From DATMRF01 sp035566435 (GTDB lineage Bacteria; Verrucomicrobiota; Verrucomicrobiia; Limisphaerales; UBA8199), in NCBI GenBank assembly GCA_035566435.1, contig DATMRF010000016.1, forward strand, positions 1 through 41,376: 41,376 nucleotides of DNA, given 5' to 3'. The notes below the pieces were generated by a model. The model did not search any database. It was not told the DNA's origin and saw only the letters and a program-made list of their open reading frames with translations. Below, piece by piece: positions 7,554-15,666 of the stretch. The position numbers and the translations under genes were made by a program. Positions within the stretch are counted from its first letter, which is position 1. Each line of letters opens with the position of its first letter.

Positions 7554-7837
7554 GAATCGGGTTGTTCCGCCCAGGCACCTTTGGACCGGAGCGCCGCGCC
7601 ATGAAACCGCACCATGTGAGGGTGCATGCGTTTCGGGTCGACCGGGTGGCCGCAGATCTTGCACGGCACGGTGCCGAGCGACTCCGCGATCGGCTGCTCC
7701 AGCAAGGGTTCAGTTCTTCGTTGCCGTCCGCCCTTGGCTTTATGCCCGGGCCTTCCGCCTGTCGAGCGTTTCCGACCACGCGGCCCCGCCGTACCGCGGC
7801 CGCCGTTTCCCGCATTGAATGGAGTGTTCGTGCTCAC
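7550..7837 (-). CDS. Small basic protein with C2H2-like zinc finger
   Basis: 95 residues. The N-terminal 45 are Gly/Arg/Lys-rich and probably disordered (GGRGTAGPRGRKRSTGGRPG). The C-terminal half holds CKICGHPVDPKRMHPHMVRFH, a C-x2-C-x11-H-x4-H arrangement that resembles a classical zinc finger. A basic tail plus one finger suggests nucleic acid binding; nothing more can be said. It lies 116 bases after rpoZ on the same strand and ends by sharing its stop with the pseudouridine synthase gene. The start ATG at 7837 is the best available; no strong ribosome binding site was seen. Confidence 0.62.
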   Translation of the reverse strand: MSTNTPFNAGNGGRGTAGPRGRKRSTGGRPGHKAKGGRQRRTEPLLEQPIAESLGTVPCKICGHPVDPKRMHPHMVRFHGAALRSKGAWAEQPDS

Positions 7838-7953
7838 ACCTTACCATCATTTCCAGCCGGGAGCACGCGATAAATGCGGGCAATGGACCGTCCATTGATG
7901 ACATTCGGGCGGCAGACAGGATCAATCGCGCCAGATGCGTTCATTTCGAGCGG

Positions 7954-8226
7954 CTAATTTTTTGCCCAGTGCTGAGGACGCTTGCGGTTCTTTCCAGTCG
8001 GACGAGTGAGCGCGATGAATTCAGGAATCTCGAAGCCCATTTTGTCCTCGATGATTTCAAGCAACGCGATATCCGCGGCGCCAAGATTGCCGACCTCGGC
8101 GATAAGCGGCCGGCTCACACGTCCGCTGCCAGAAGTTAACTGGCGGACGCGCCGCGAGACCATATTGACAAGGATGTTGGGGTTGAGGATCTTTTCCAGG
8201 GCCTTTTTGACGAGTAGTGCGTTCAT
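7954..8226 (-). CDS. rpoZ: RNA polymerase omega subunit
   Basis: 90 residues. The N-terminal half (KILNPNILVNMVSRRVRQL) matches the conserved omega helix in which SRRVRQL corresponds to the R-x-RQL core, followed by GAADIALLEIIEDKMGFE, the second conserved helix. Omega helps assemble the beta-prime subunit into core polymerase. The C-terminal LTRPTGKNRKRPQ tail is basic and not part of the family core. It lies 51 bases downstream of osmC. The leader is A/T-rich (TAGAATTTAAAAAAAC before the ATG) with no Shine-Dalgarno, so TAGAAT could be a -10 box of a very short-leader transcript. Confidence 0.78.
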   Translation of the reverse strand: MNALLVKKALEKILNPNILVNMVSRRVRQLTSGSGRVSRPLIAEVGNLGAADIALLEIIEDKMGFEIPEFIALTRPTGKNRKRPQHWAKN

Positions 8227-8277
8227 GTTTTTTTAAATTCTAGGTAGAGGCAACGATCTTCCCCGCGCGAACTGCGC

Positions 8278-8808
8278 TTAATCTCCGGCGCCATCACGCC
8301 TCGCTCTGCCCTTCCGCACGGTGCCGGTTCCGTTTGTGCCCGAGTGCTGGCGGGGTTTAAGGCGTGCGGCGGGCTCCGGGGAACTCAGTTCGGCGCGCAT
8401 CGAGATATTGGCGTTCAACGAGCGCGAGATTGGACAATTTGCCTTTGCTCGCAGCGCCGCATCCACAAAGTCGCACTGCGCCACCTTTGGCACCGTCGCA
8501 ATCACATCCAGATGGATCTGAGTCATCGTCCAAATGGCAGCGACGTTCTCCATCGTGACGGTTGCGGTGGTGTCGATCTGACGCGGGCGATAGCCTGCGA
8601 CATCCAGTTCATTGGCGAGCGTCATGGCAAAACTGCCGGCGTGAGCGGCCGCGATCAGTTCAGGCGGATTGGTGCCCCGGTGCCTAAGGCCGTTGCCGAA
8701 GCCGTACGGGGCCATCCTCAGGGCCGCGCTGGGAGTGTTGATGGCACCTTTGCCACGTTGACGAGTTCCCTGCCAAAGCACCGAAGCCTTCCGACTGTAT
8801 GGTTTCAT
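8278..8808 (-). CDS. osmC: OsmC-family protein with Ser replacing the peroxidatic Cys
   Basis: 176 residues from the ATG at 8808 (MKPYSRKASVLWQG), collinear with E. coli OsmC, a thiol peroxidase that reduces organic hydroperoxides. Family landmarks are clear: RGKGAINTPS, APYGFG, GTNPPELIAAAHA and IDTTATVTMENV. The peroxidatic Cys59 of the E. coli enzyme is Ser59 here (AGSFAM, codon AGT), whereas the resolving Cys125 is kept in NCPISRSL. By family mechanism this protein should lack normal peroxidase turnover. A 34-residue Arg/Pro-rich tail after residue 142 is not family-like. It is divergent from a LysR regulator across 235 bases. A longer start (8847) is open but adds unrelated residues. Confidence 0.88.
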   Translation of the reverse strand: MKPYSRKASVLWQGTRQRGKGAINTPSAALRMAPYGFGNGLRHRGTNPPELIAAAHAGSFAMTLANELDVAGYRPRQIDTTATVTMENVAAIWTMTQIHLDVIATVPKVAQCDFVDAALRAKANCPISRSLNANISMRAELSSPEPAARLKPRQHSGTNGTGTVRKGRARRDGAGD

Positions 8809-9043
8809 TCCGCCAAGAGCGTGGACCCAGCGATTCGCCCGCGCCAATACTTAGAAAGTGCCCTGGCGATACCTTTAGACTATGGGCCGGGTTTGAACAG
8901 CCAGGGTTTCAACCGGAGGTAACGGAACAGGTCAAAAAGCGGCCTTTTCTTCTGTTTGCACGGGTTGGGTCTGCTTGCGGGTTTTCCAGCGGCTATTGGC
9001 CGGTTGCTAACACCATTCAACCTGCTAGACTGCCCCTCACATT

Positions 9044-9937
9044 ATGGAACTGCGTCACCTGCGTTATTTCGTGGCGGTGGCAGAAGAGTTGAACTTCACC
9101 AAAGCCGCTGCGAAACTTCATCTTGCCCAACCCTCGCTGACGCGCCAAATCCATAATCTGGAGGAGGAGATCGGTGTGCGGCTGCTGAATCGTTCCAAGA
9201 GCCAGGTGGCCTTGACCGAGGAAGGCCGTTCCTTTCTGGTTGATGCCCGGCGGATTTTGGCGCTGGCGACGGAGAGCATCCTGGCGGTGCAGCGTCTCAG
9301 CCGGGGCGAAACCGGCCACTTGAACATCGCCTATTTGTCTAATTTTGACTTTGAGTTGCTCCCCGAAACGCTCGCAGTTTTCCGCCAGACCTTTCCGCAC
9401 ATCGCATTGAACCTCTTCGACATGACTCCGGCTGAGCAGTTTCGTGCCCTGGATGCGCGGAAAATCGATCTTGGCTTTGTGGGGCTTCCTCCTCCGGCAA
9501 CCGCCGGCGGCTTGCGATGGGAAAAAATTGCCCGGCACCGAACGGTCGTCGTCCTGCCGACAAAACATCGGCTGGCGGGCAAGCGCCATGTGAATCTCAG
9601 GGACCTGGAAACGCTGTTTTTTGTCGGTATGTCCGACAAGACACATCCGGGGTTTCGCGACTGGCTCAACGCGACGTGCCGGCAGGCGGGCTTTACACCG
9701 CGCGTCCTTCAGGACGCCGAGCTCGAACCCGCCCTGATGAACTTTGTCGCCGAAGGCCTGGGCGTCACCCTGGCACGCGAGCACATCAAAAAACTGCCCC
9801 ACCCCGGAGTGACCTTCCGGCCCCTGGCCCCGCCGGTCAGGAGCGATTATTGTATCGCCTGGAACCGGGATAACGATTCACGTGCCTTGCAGGAATACAT
9901 CCAGATTGTCAAAACCATCGCCGCGCATCCCCGCTGA
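9044..9937 (+). CDS. LysR-family transcriptional regulator
   Basis: 297 residues with the LysR layout: winged HTH at 1-60 (MELRHLRYFVAVAEELNFTK, LHLAQPSLTRQIHNLEEEIG), linker helix to about 88, then a two-lobed effector-binding domain (RGETGHLNIAYLSNFDFELL onwards). It is closest in style to BenM/CatR-type regulators of aromatic compound genes. It has no OxyR-like redox Cys pair; the only Cys residues are in NATCRQAG and DYCIAW. It is divergent from osmC, and LysR proteins often regulate the divergent neighbour, so osmC is a candidate target. No clear ribosome binding site precedes the ATG. Confidence 0.93.
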   Translation: MELRHLRYFVAVAEELNFTKAAAKLHLAQPSLTRQIHNLEEEIGVRLLNRSKSQVALTEEGRSFLVDARRILALATESILAVQRLSRGETGHLNIAYLSNFDFELLPETLAVFRQTFPHIALNLFDMTPAEQFRALDARKIDLGFVGLPPPATAGGLRWEKIARHRTVVVLPTKHRLAGKRHVNLRDLETLFFVGMSDKTHPGFRDWLNATCRQAGFTPRVLQDAELEPALMNFVAEGLGVTLAREHIKKLPHPGVTFRPLAPPVRSDYCIAWNRDNDSRALQEYIQIVKTIAAHPR

Positions 9938-9996
9938 GCTGCCACCGCTCAACCTCTCATCCAGTCCCCTCCCTCTCCTCCGTGCTGCGCTCGTCC

Positions 9997-10183
9997 AGCG
10001 TGCTCGCACATGACGATTTCATCCGCCGCCAGCGCGATCAAAGTCCCCCCCCGACATGGCGTAGTGGGGAACAAACACAGTGACCTTGGCTTTGTGCTTA
10101 CTCACCGCGCGAGCGATCTGGGTGGCCCCGAGCACTAATCCGCCCGCGGTGCGCAAGACCAGGTCCAGCGGCATTTCGGGGTC
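9997..10183 (-). pseudogene. Remnant of a serine dehydrogenase proteinase (ClpP-like fold)
   Basis: Read on the minus strand from 10183, this stretch gives PEMPLDLVLRTAGGLVLGA, QIARAVSKHKAKVTVFV, PHYAMSGG and, one frame over, TLIALAADEIVMCEHA. This is the core of the SDH proteinase family (Pfam SDH_protease), including the MSGG segment that carries the nucleophilic Ser. A run of eight G (minus strand; 10045-10052) where seven would keep frame causes a shift. The N-terminus is missing and homology stops near 9997. It abuts the stop codon of uup by three bases. It is a decayed fragment, or less likely a sequencing error inside an otherwise truncated copy. Confidence 0.75.
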
Positions 10184-10186
10184 AGT

Positions 10187-12088
10187 TTATCGCGCGGCCA
10201 ATTCCTGCCAGCGGTCATATAGGCGCGCGACTTCGGCCTTGGCCGTTTCCAAGTTCGCGAGCAGGCCGTGTGCGTCCCGGGAGCGGGTGGAGTGGAACTC
10301 AGGATCGTTCAAGGTAGTCTCCAGTTCCTGGACGCAGGTTTCCGCGGCCAGAATGGCGTTTTCCATGCCTTCCAGTTCGCGCTGTTCTTTGAAGGTTAAT
10401 TTTTTTGGGCGGACCGCTTTAGGCGCGCTGGCGGTTTCCCGTTTTCGGGCCGGGGTTTTGGCAACGCTGGCCCAGGCCGCCTGGTTGAGCGCGTCCCGCT
10501 GTTTCTTCTTCTCGAGGTAATACGAATAGTTGCCCGGTTGGACGAACAGGCCGCTGTCCTCGAAAGCAATGACCTGGTCGCAGATTCGGTCGAGGAAATA
10601 GCGATCATGACTGACGACCAGCACGGTACCGTCGAAGTCCGCCAACGCTTCTTCCAACATGCGCAGGCTGGGCAAGTCCAAATCGTTGGTGGGTTCATCC
10701 AGGACCAGGACGTTGCCGCCGCGTCGGAGCACTTTGGCGAGCATCAGCCGGGCGCGTTCGCCGCCGGAGAGCCGGGCGACCGGCTCGTTCACGCGCTCAT
10801 CCGCAAACAGGAACCGGCGCAGGTAAGAGCGCGCGCTCAACCGTTGCTCGCCGAACAGGACGGTTTCGCTCCCGTCCGAAATTTCCTCGAGCACCGTGCC
10901 GGAGCCGGTGAGCTGCATCCGTGCCTGGTCAATGTAATTGAAGAGCACCCGCTTTCCGATTTTGACCGTGCCTTCGTCCGGTAGGCGTTCGCCGAGGCAA
11001 ATGCGCAGGAGCGTGGTCTTTCCGACGCCGTTGCGGCCCACGATGCCCGTGCATTGCGCGGGTTTGAGTGAGAGCGTCAGCCCGCGAAACAGCCAGCGTT
11101 GGCGGTCGCCTTCTCCGACCTTGGCCCCCGCGTGGCCCAATTGTATGGCGTGGTTCCCCAGGCTTGGTGGCGGTGGAATGAGCAGGTCCATTTCGCGCTC
11201 CTCGGGCGGCGCCTCGAGGCCCTTGACCTGGTAAAAGGATTCGAGGCGATGCCGCGGTTTGGAGCGCTGCGCCCGGACGCCCGCCCGCACCCAATCCAGT
11301 TCCTCGCGCAGAAACCGCTGGCGCCGCCGCTCTGACTGTTCGGCGATCTGCTGCCGGACGGCTTTGGATTCCAGGTAGGCGGTGTAATTCCCCGGATGCG
11401 AAAAGCACCGGCCATCGGCCAGCTCAATGATGCGCGTCGCGATGACATCGAGGAAATAGCGGTCGTGCGTGACAAAGATGACGGCCCCTGGAAACTCGCG
11501 CAGAAAATCCTCCAGCCACAGAATGGATTCGGCGTCCAGGTGATTGGTGGGCTCGTCCAGCAGCAGCAGAGCCGGCTGGGCGGCCAAAGCGCGGCAGAGG
11601 GCCACGCGGCGCTTTTCGCCGCCGGAGAGCGGACCGACGAGGGTATCCAACGACGGCGCGGCCAGTGCGGAGGCGGTCGCATTGATGCGGGCCTGCAGCT
11701 TCCAGCCGTCCGCGCTGTCGATCTGGTTCAGCAAAGCCGCCAGCTCGGCGTCGGTGCCCTGTCCGGATTCATAGCGGCGCAACCATTCCATCAGGTCGGC
11801 CGCGCCTGCCTCAATGTTTTGTCGCACGCTGAGCTTGCCATCCAGTTCAAATTCTTGCGGCAAATAACCGATGCGCAATCCGCGGCGCCGCGCCACGTCG
11901 CCGGCATCCGAGCTTTGATGGCCGGCCAAAATGCGTAACAGGCTGGTCTTGCCGCAGCCGTTGCGGCCCAGCAGCCCGACCTTCTCTCCCGGGCCGACCG
12001 ACAGCGTAACGGCTTCGAGCAAACGTTGATGGCCATAGGCCAGGGCGAGGTCGTTGGCGGTCAATAGAGCCGGGCCGGTAACATTCAT
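10187..12088 (-). CDS. uup: ABC-F ATPase, Uup type
   Basis: 633 residues, matching Uup (about 635). Two ABC cassettes lie on one chain without membrane segments. Walker A sites are GRNGCGKTS (near 42) and GRNGVGKTT (near 349); both cassettes have LSGGE signatures and LLDEPTNHLD/VLDEPTNDLD Walker B motifs. The interdomain linker contains the charged helix of ABC-F proteins (ERRRQRFLREELDWVRAGVR). The C-terminal 90 residues form the Lys-rich coiled coil typical of Uup, which binds DNA or ribosomes. Known roles are translation factor activity and branch migration. It is third in yajQ-yciH-uup, 15 bases after yciH. Confidence 0.94.
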   Translation of the reverse strand: MNVTGPALLTANDLALAYGHQRLLEAVTLSVGPGEKVGLLGRNGCGKTSLLRILAGHQSSDAGDVARRRGLRIGYLPQEFELDGKLSVRQNIEAGAADLMEWLRRYESGQGTDAELAALLNQIDSADGWKLQARINATASALAAPSLDTLVGPLSGGEKRRVALCRALAAQPALLLLDEPTNHLDAESILWLEDFLREFPGAVIFVTHDRYFLDVIATRIIELADGRCFSHPGNYTAYLESKAVRQQIAEQSERRRQRFLREELDWVRAGVRAQRSKPRHRLESFYQVKGLEAPPEEREMDLLIPPPPSLGNHAIQLGHAGAKVGEGDRQRWLFRGLTLSLKPAQCTGIVGRNGVGKTTLLRICLGERLPDEGTVKIGKRVLFNYIDQARMQLTGSGTVLEEISDGSETVLFGEQRLSARSYLRRFLFADERVNEPVARLSGGERARLMLAKVLRRGGNVLVLDEPTNDLDLPSLRMLEEALADFDGTVLVVSHDRYFLDRICDQVIAFEDSGLFVQPGNYSYYLEKKKQRDALNQAAWASVAKTPARKRETASAPKAVRPKKLTFKEQRELEGMENAILAAETCVQELETTLNDPEFHSTRSRDAHGLLANLETAKAEVARLYDRWQELAAR

Positions 12089-12103
12089 GCGCGGAATTCG
12101 TGG

Positions 12104-12499
12104 TTATCCCCCGGCGAATACGGGCCGGAAGCCCGCTTCGCTGAGGATGCGAGCGGCATCGGCGCGTTTGTCGCCCTGGAGCTCGATCTGGCCGTTCTTC
12201 ACCGTCCCACCCGTGCCGCAGGCCTTCTGCATCGCCTTGGCCAATTGCTCCTTTTCCGGCAGACCGATGCCGATAAACCCCTTCACGACGGTCACCGTCT
12301 TGCCGCCGCGTCCTGCCTTCTGCCGCAGGATGTCAACCCGGCCACGATTTTCCCGTGCCGGTTTGGTTTCCGTCCGCTGCCCGGAATCCGTCGGCGAACT
12401 CTCAGTGCCGGGCGGGAGCCCTTCGCTGGACAACGCAGCAAATGGGTTGTGGCCAAAACTCTGTCCGCCGTCAGTGGGAATACGCTTGGGGTCGCTCAT
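12104..12499 (-). CDS. yciH: SUI1/eIF1-like translation factor YciH
   Basis: 131 residues. The C-terminal half is a SUI1 fold: RQKAGRGGKTVTVVKGFIGI then KACGTGGTVKNGQIELQGD (about 60-115). The N-terminal 50 residues are polar and low-complexity. YciH is the bacterial relative of eIF1 and influences initiation fidelity or stress-related translation; this follows from the family. It lies 21 bases downstream of yajQ and 15 upstream of uup on the same strand, giving an operon with a translation theme. Confidence 0.93.
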   Translation of the reverse strand: MSDPKRIPTDGGQSFGHNPFAALSSEGLPPGTESSPTDSGQRTETKPARENRGRVDILRQKAGRGGKTVTVVKGFIGIGLPEKEQLAKAMQKACGTGGTVKNGQIELQGDKRADAARILSEAGFRPVFAGG

Positions 12500-12520
12500 G
12501 TATTTGGCTCAGGGAATAGC

Positions 12521-13006
12521 CTAATCGCGGAAGTTGGCGAACTGAAGCGCCACCGGAAAGTCCTTTGCCCGCACGGACGCGATCACTGCCTGCAGGTCGT
12601 CCCGGCTCTTGCCGGTCACGCGGACCTGTTGGTCCTGAATTTGCGTGGTTACTTTGAATTTTGCGTCGCGGATAAAGCCGGTGACCTGCTTGGCAACATC
12701 GGTCGCAAGGCCCTGTTTGATTTTGATCAACTGCCGCGCGTGCCCCAGCGGCGACACCTCCGGTTCGCACTGTTCGACGCTCTTGAGGCTGATATTGCGT
12801 TTGGCGATCTTGCCGATGACAATCTCCGTCAGCGCTTTCAGCTTGAATGGGTTCTCGGCGGAGAGCTTGATCTCGTTCTTTTCGAGGACGATTTCCGCTT
12901 TGGTCCCTTTGAAATCGAAGCGGTTAGCGAGTTCTTTCTTCGCAATGTTCACTGCGTTCTCGATTTCCATCGAGTTGACCTGGCTGACGATATCGAATGA
13001 CGGCAT
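12521..13006 (-). CDS. yajQ: YajQ-family nucleotide-binding protein
   Basis: 161 residues, the normal length. Family landmarks run throughout: MPSFDIVSQVNSMEIENAV at the start, ELANRFDFKGTKAEI, then KQVTGFIRDAKFKVTTQIQD and VRVTGKSRDDLQAVI, ending FPVALQFANFRD. The fold is two ferredoxin-like domains; the family binds nucleic acids, and members bind cyclic di-GMP. It is first in the yajQ-yciH-uup run. Confidence 0.96.
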   Translation of the reverse strand: MPSFDIVSQVNSMEIENAVNIAKKELANRFDFKGTKAEIVLEKNEIKLSAENPFKLKALTEIVIGKIAKRNISLKSVEQCEPEVSPLGHARQLIKIKQGLATDVAKQVTGFIRDAKFKVTTQIQDQQVRVTGKSRDDLQAVIASVRAKDFPVALQFANFRD

Positions 13007-13459
13007 AGCTGGATGCTAATCGGCTCCTCGAAAATGGGAAGGTTTTTGAACGCTCGAGCTGCGCCGGGCAGGTTCACTCACCGCGACGAGCTCTGGGATT
13101 TTATCTCTGTTATCGCTCAACGAAGCTTTCCTCGACCCATAGCTTTTAGCTATCGCTCAGATACTCACAAAGTATTGGGCTGCTGTCATGAAAGGGTGCA
13201 AAGTTGAGTTCCTGCCGAAGGCCGATCGGAAGCGGTAAGATAGGTTTGGCCATGGGAAACAGCATACCGAATCCAGGGCGAGCTTCACTGGGAATGGCGC
13301 GTGGGCGTGATGGGCCCTGAGGAACTGTCCGAGTCCGTCGGCGGGGGCGTCACGGAGGCTTTTGAACTTGGGGTGCTTGGATATCAGGTGACCATGGATG
13401 CCGCTTAGCGGGGCGCAGCAACGGAACCCCAGGCCGTGAACGAAAAGAATTGAAATGAG
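13007..13459. other. 453-base gap with second two-hairpin repeat
   Basis: No gene is supported here. A minus-strand frame across much of it ends inside the hairpin repeat and has no start or family resemblance. The gap contains the second copy of the two-hairpin element (13135-13198) and must hold the promoters of yajQ (minus) and hsp20 (plus). I see no CIRCE element or clear heat-shock promoter before hsp20. Confidence 0.5.
13135..13198 (+). repeat. Two-hairpin intergenic repeat, copy 2
   Basis: ATAGC (13139-13143) pairs with GCTAT (13149-13153), and ATAC (13161-13164) with GTAT (13172-13175) around the 7-base loop TCACAAA. Order, orientation and inter-hairpin spacing match copy 1 at 4732-4795, as does the ACCCATAG lead-in. 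Differences in the first stem (ATAGC/GCTAT here, ATAG/CTAT there) keep pairing, a hint that structure is under constraint. Confidence 0.6.
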
Positions 13460-13987
13460 ATGATGAATGCGTTGACAAACTGGAATCGGTTACGTTGGAA
13501 TCAATTAAACGAACTCGAAGACTCACAGCACACCCTGCGAAGCCTTTTTAGCCGCTCCCGCCGCCAGCGGTCTGAGGAAAACGCGCGAGCGGCGCATTGG
13601 GTTCCTCTGGGGGGCGTCAGCGAAGATGCCCGAGGGTACGTGCTCAGAGCTGAGCTGCCTCAAGTGAAACAAGAGGACGTGAAGCTCGGTTTGAAAGATG
13701 GCACCCTTATCATCACAGGCGACCGCAAATTCGATCAGAACTGCAAGAAGGACCACCGCGTCGAACACGCCTGCGGTCGATTTGCGCATAGTTTCGTGCT
13801 TCCGACTGATGCCCGCCCCGCAAAGGTCAGCAGCGTCCTCATAAACGGAATCCTCACCGTGCACGTGGCGAAGAATGGTTGTGGCCCTGTCGTTGCGCGG
13901 CCTCGCGCCTCACTTTTTTCCAAAAGCCAACCACTAAAGAAGAATGAAAGCGAAAATGAACATGAAACCGCACTTATTCCGAGATAA
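13460..13987 (+). CDS. Small heat shock protein (Hsp20/alpha-crystallin)
   Basis: 175 residues. The alpha-crystallin domain spans roughly 47-135: WVPLGGVSEDARGYVLRAEL, DVKLGLKDGTLIITGDRKFD and FAHSFVLPTDA, ending NGILTVHV. It acts as an ATP-independent holdase that keeps unfolding proteins soluble as large oligomers. The usual C-terminal I-x-I/V anchoring motif is not evident; the tail is Lys/Ser/Glu-rich. The 3' end overlaps the next gene by up to 44 bases, implying coupled expression. Two adjacent ATGs (13460, 13463) are possible starts. Confidence 0.9.
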   Translation: MMNALTNWNRLRWNQLNELEDSQHTLRSLFSRSRRQRSEENARAAHWVPLGGVSEDARGYVLRAELPQVKQEDVKLGLKDGTLIITGDRKFDQNCKKDHRVEHACGRFAHSFVLPTDARPAKVSSVLINGILTVHVAKNGCGPVVARPRASLFSKSQPLKKNESENEHETALIPR

Positions 13988-14258
13988 TAACCTCACGAAG
14001 GTCAACCGCATGACCCAGTTTACCTTTCCGGCTCCGACCGCCCGCCAGGTTTCCCTGGCCGGCGAATTCAATAACTGGGACACCAAAGCGGGCCTGATGC
14101 ACAAAGGGCCGGACGGTGTCTGGCATCTGGGTTTGGCGCTCAAGCCGGGCCGGTACGAATACCGGTTCGTCGCGGATGAAGTCTGGTGCGACGACCCTGC
14201 CGCCCAGTTGAAGACAATGAATTCGCTTGGTACAGAGAATTGCGTGTGCATCGTCTGA
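13944..14258 (+). CDS. Glycogen-recognition (CBM48/AMPK-type) domain protein
   Basis: 104 residues, essentially one CBM48 early-set domain: TQFTFPAPTARQVSLAGEFN, NWDTKAGLMHKGPDGVWHLG, then LKPGRYEYRFVADEVWCDDP. The two Trp residues (NNW and GVW) are where AMPK-beta-like domains contact glucan chains. It carries no catalytic domain. It probably binds glycogen or serves as a small targeting module. The gene overlaps hsp20 by 44 bases if the first ATG is used; ATGs at 13956 or 13962 would shorten this. Pairing with a chaperone is unusual, and the functional link is unknown. Confidence 0.85.
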   Translation: MKAKMNMKPHLFRDNNLTKVNRMTQFTFPAPTARQVSLAGEFNNWDTKAGLMHKGPDGVWHLGLALKPGRYEYRFVADEVWCDDPAAQLKTMNSLGTENCVCIV

Positions 14259-14359
14259 TCGGCTGCTCCGGACGGGTTTCATCACCTTGCCTTTTATGGA
14301 TAGGATCCTGGGCCTTGTAACCGCGCTTTGTGACCTTGATCCCGGGTGGATTGCCAGGC

Positions 14360-14551
14360 TTACTCAATATGCCATTCCGTGCCATCGGCGTCTCGATCAT
14401 CGGCGTTGATACCCAGGAAAGACTTTGCCTCACGGAGCGCATGGTCGTAGGTAAAGGCGTCAAGGCGCATGGTGTTCTTTTTTCCGAGCGTGTTGTCGTA
14501 TTCGAGCGCGAAGGTGCCGCCAGCCTGATCGAGGATTTGGGCGACTTTCAT
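14360..14551 (-). CDS. Small acidic hypothetical protein
   Basis: 63 residues from the ATG at 14551 (MKVAQILDQAGGTFALEYDN), ending DADGTEWHIE. The sequence has a balanced, globular composition and no membrane segment or metal motif. I recognise no family. A GTG start at 14587 would add 12 residues (LFSTFANSDKP). Neither start has a strong ribosome binding site. It stands alone between convergent CBM48 and divergent Sel1 genes. Confidence 0.55.
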   Translation of the reverse strand: MKVAQILDQAGGTFALEYDNTLGKKNTMRLDAFTYDHALREAKSFLGINADDRDADGTEWHIE

Positions 14552-14719
14552 CGGTTTATCTGAGTTTGCGAACGTCGAGAAAAGCACGATTGGCCCATGC
14601 TGGTAATGATCCGCTGTTCCCCGGGGGAATACAAGCTGCGAATTTTCACGGTCTGTGATGAGCAGAGTCGAAATAATCGGATTTAGTTTGTAAGGGCACC
14701 AAAACCTCTTAATGTCTCA

Positions 14720-15286
14720 ATGATGGGAATAGCATCATCTTTTGGCCGTTGGTGGGGCCGTTCCGGGAAGCCGGCGCTAAATTCCACTGTAGAACGACAG
14801 GCCGCCGAGCCTGAGGACGCCGAGTCGCAGTTCGACTTGGGGCGGGAGTTGGCCGGCGTCGAGGGCGAAGCCCAGGACTATGCGGGAGCGGCTCAATGGT
14901 ATCTAAAGGCGGCCGGGCAGGGGCATTGCGTGGCGCAGTTCAATCTGGGGTTGATGTATGGACAGGGGCAGGGGGTGCGACGCGACGAGGCCAGCGCGGG
15001 AATGTGGCTGCGCAAAGCGGCGGAGTCGGGCCATGCCGGGGCGCAATATCACGTCGGGGTCAGGCAGCATCGTGCCAGCAAAAGCGGGCCTCTGCCGGAG
15101 GCGTCGGAATGCCGGATCGAAGCTTTCAAGTGGTTGGAACTCGCGGTGATGCAAGCCTACCGAGGGTCGGAGTCGGCGCGGGAGTTCGTGGCGCTCGGGA
15201 TGACGCAGGGTGAAGTCGATGAAGGCGGCCGGCGTGCGGCAGCGTTCGCTGCTGGCCGAGCCAGGCCGGTTGCCCCCGTGAGTTAG
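14720..15286 (+). CDS. Sel1-like repeat protein
   Basis: 188 residues with two or three Sel1/TPR-like helical repeats between about 33 and 150: AESQFDLGRELAG with AAQWYLKAAGQGH, then VAQFNLGLMYGQGQGV with GMWLRKAAESGHAGAQY, then a degenerate FKWLELAVMQAYRG. Such solenoids mediate protein-protein contacts, often in signalling. No signal peptide is seen. The C-terminal Arg/Ala-rich tail is non-conserved. A hybrid histidine kinase follows 380 bases downstream; a functional link is only suggested by proximity. Confidence 0.82.
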   Translation: MMGIASSFGRWWGRSGKPALNSTVERQAAEPEDAESQFDLGRELAGVEGEAQDYAGAAQWYLKAAGQGHCVAQFNLGLMYGQGQGVRRDEASAGMWLRKAAESGHAGAQYHVGVRQHRASKSGPLPEASECRIEAFKWLELAVMQAYRGSESAREFVALGMTQGEVDEGGRRAAAFAAGRARPVAPVS

Positions 15287-15666
15287 GTCGTCGTTCCTGA
15301 GGAGGATGCGGCTCCGCTGCAGGCTCTCAATCCTTGGAGCTAAGGTTTCGGCCCGAGGGCTCCGGCACTTGCCATTTTTTGGCAATCACACAGCATAGCT
15401 TGTTAACCGCGCGGATTGCATTTACAGGAAGTGGATGCGGGAGCTAGTTTGGCTGCGTTCTGTGGGCAGGGCTGGGCAGGGGGCAGCGGGCGGGAAGGAG
15501 TTTTAAGAACCTGCATTCAGTCAAATCTGCAGACAGCGCATGAAACATAAACCTAAAGTGGCCGCCGAGGTGCTGTTTAACGGTCTGCGATGCCCGACTA
15601 GCCGTATAACTATCCGTCCAGTCCCGGGAGGCGCATGTACGCGTTGGTTTCAATTTCGCCCAGTCG
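15287..15666. other. 380-base gap before the histidine kinase
   Basis: No gene is supported. A short hairpin (TTGCCA/TGGCAA around five Ts, near 15367-15383) follows the Sel1 gene but lacks a T tail. A 46-codon plus-strand frame beginning at 15540 runs into the start of the kinase gene; its product (MKHKPKVAAEVLFNG...) has no family resemblance and is not called. Confidence 0.4.

Noticed and set aside
13257..13410. Plus-strand 50-codon stretch (ends GVLGYQVTMDAA) considered as a gene remnant
   Set aside because: No start codon with support and no recognisable family; too short to claim a pseudogene.
15369..15383. Hairpin after the Sel1 gene as a terminator
   Set aside because: Only six pairs, the Ts are in the loop and no T tract follows.
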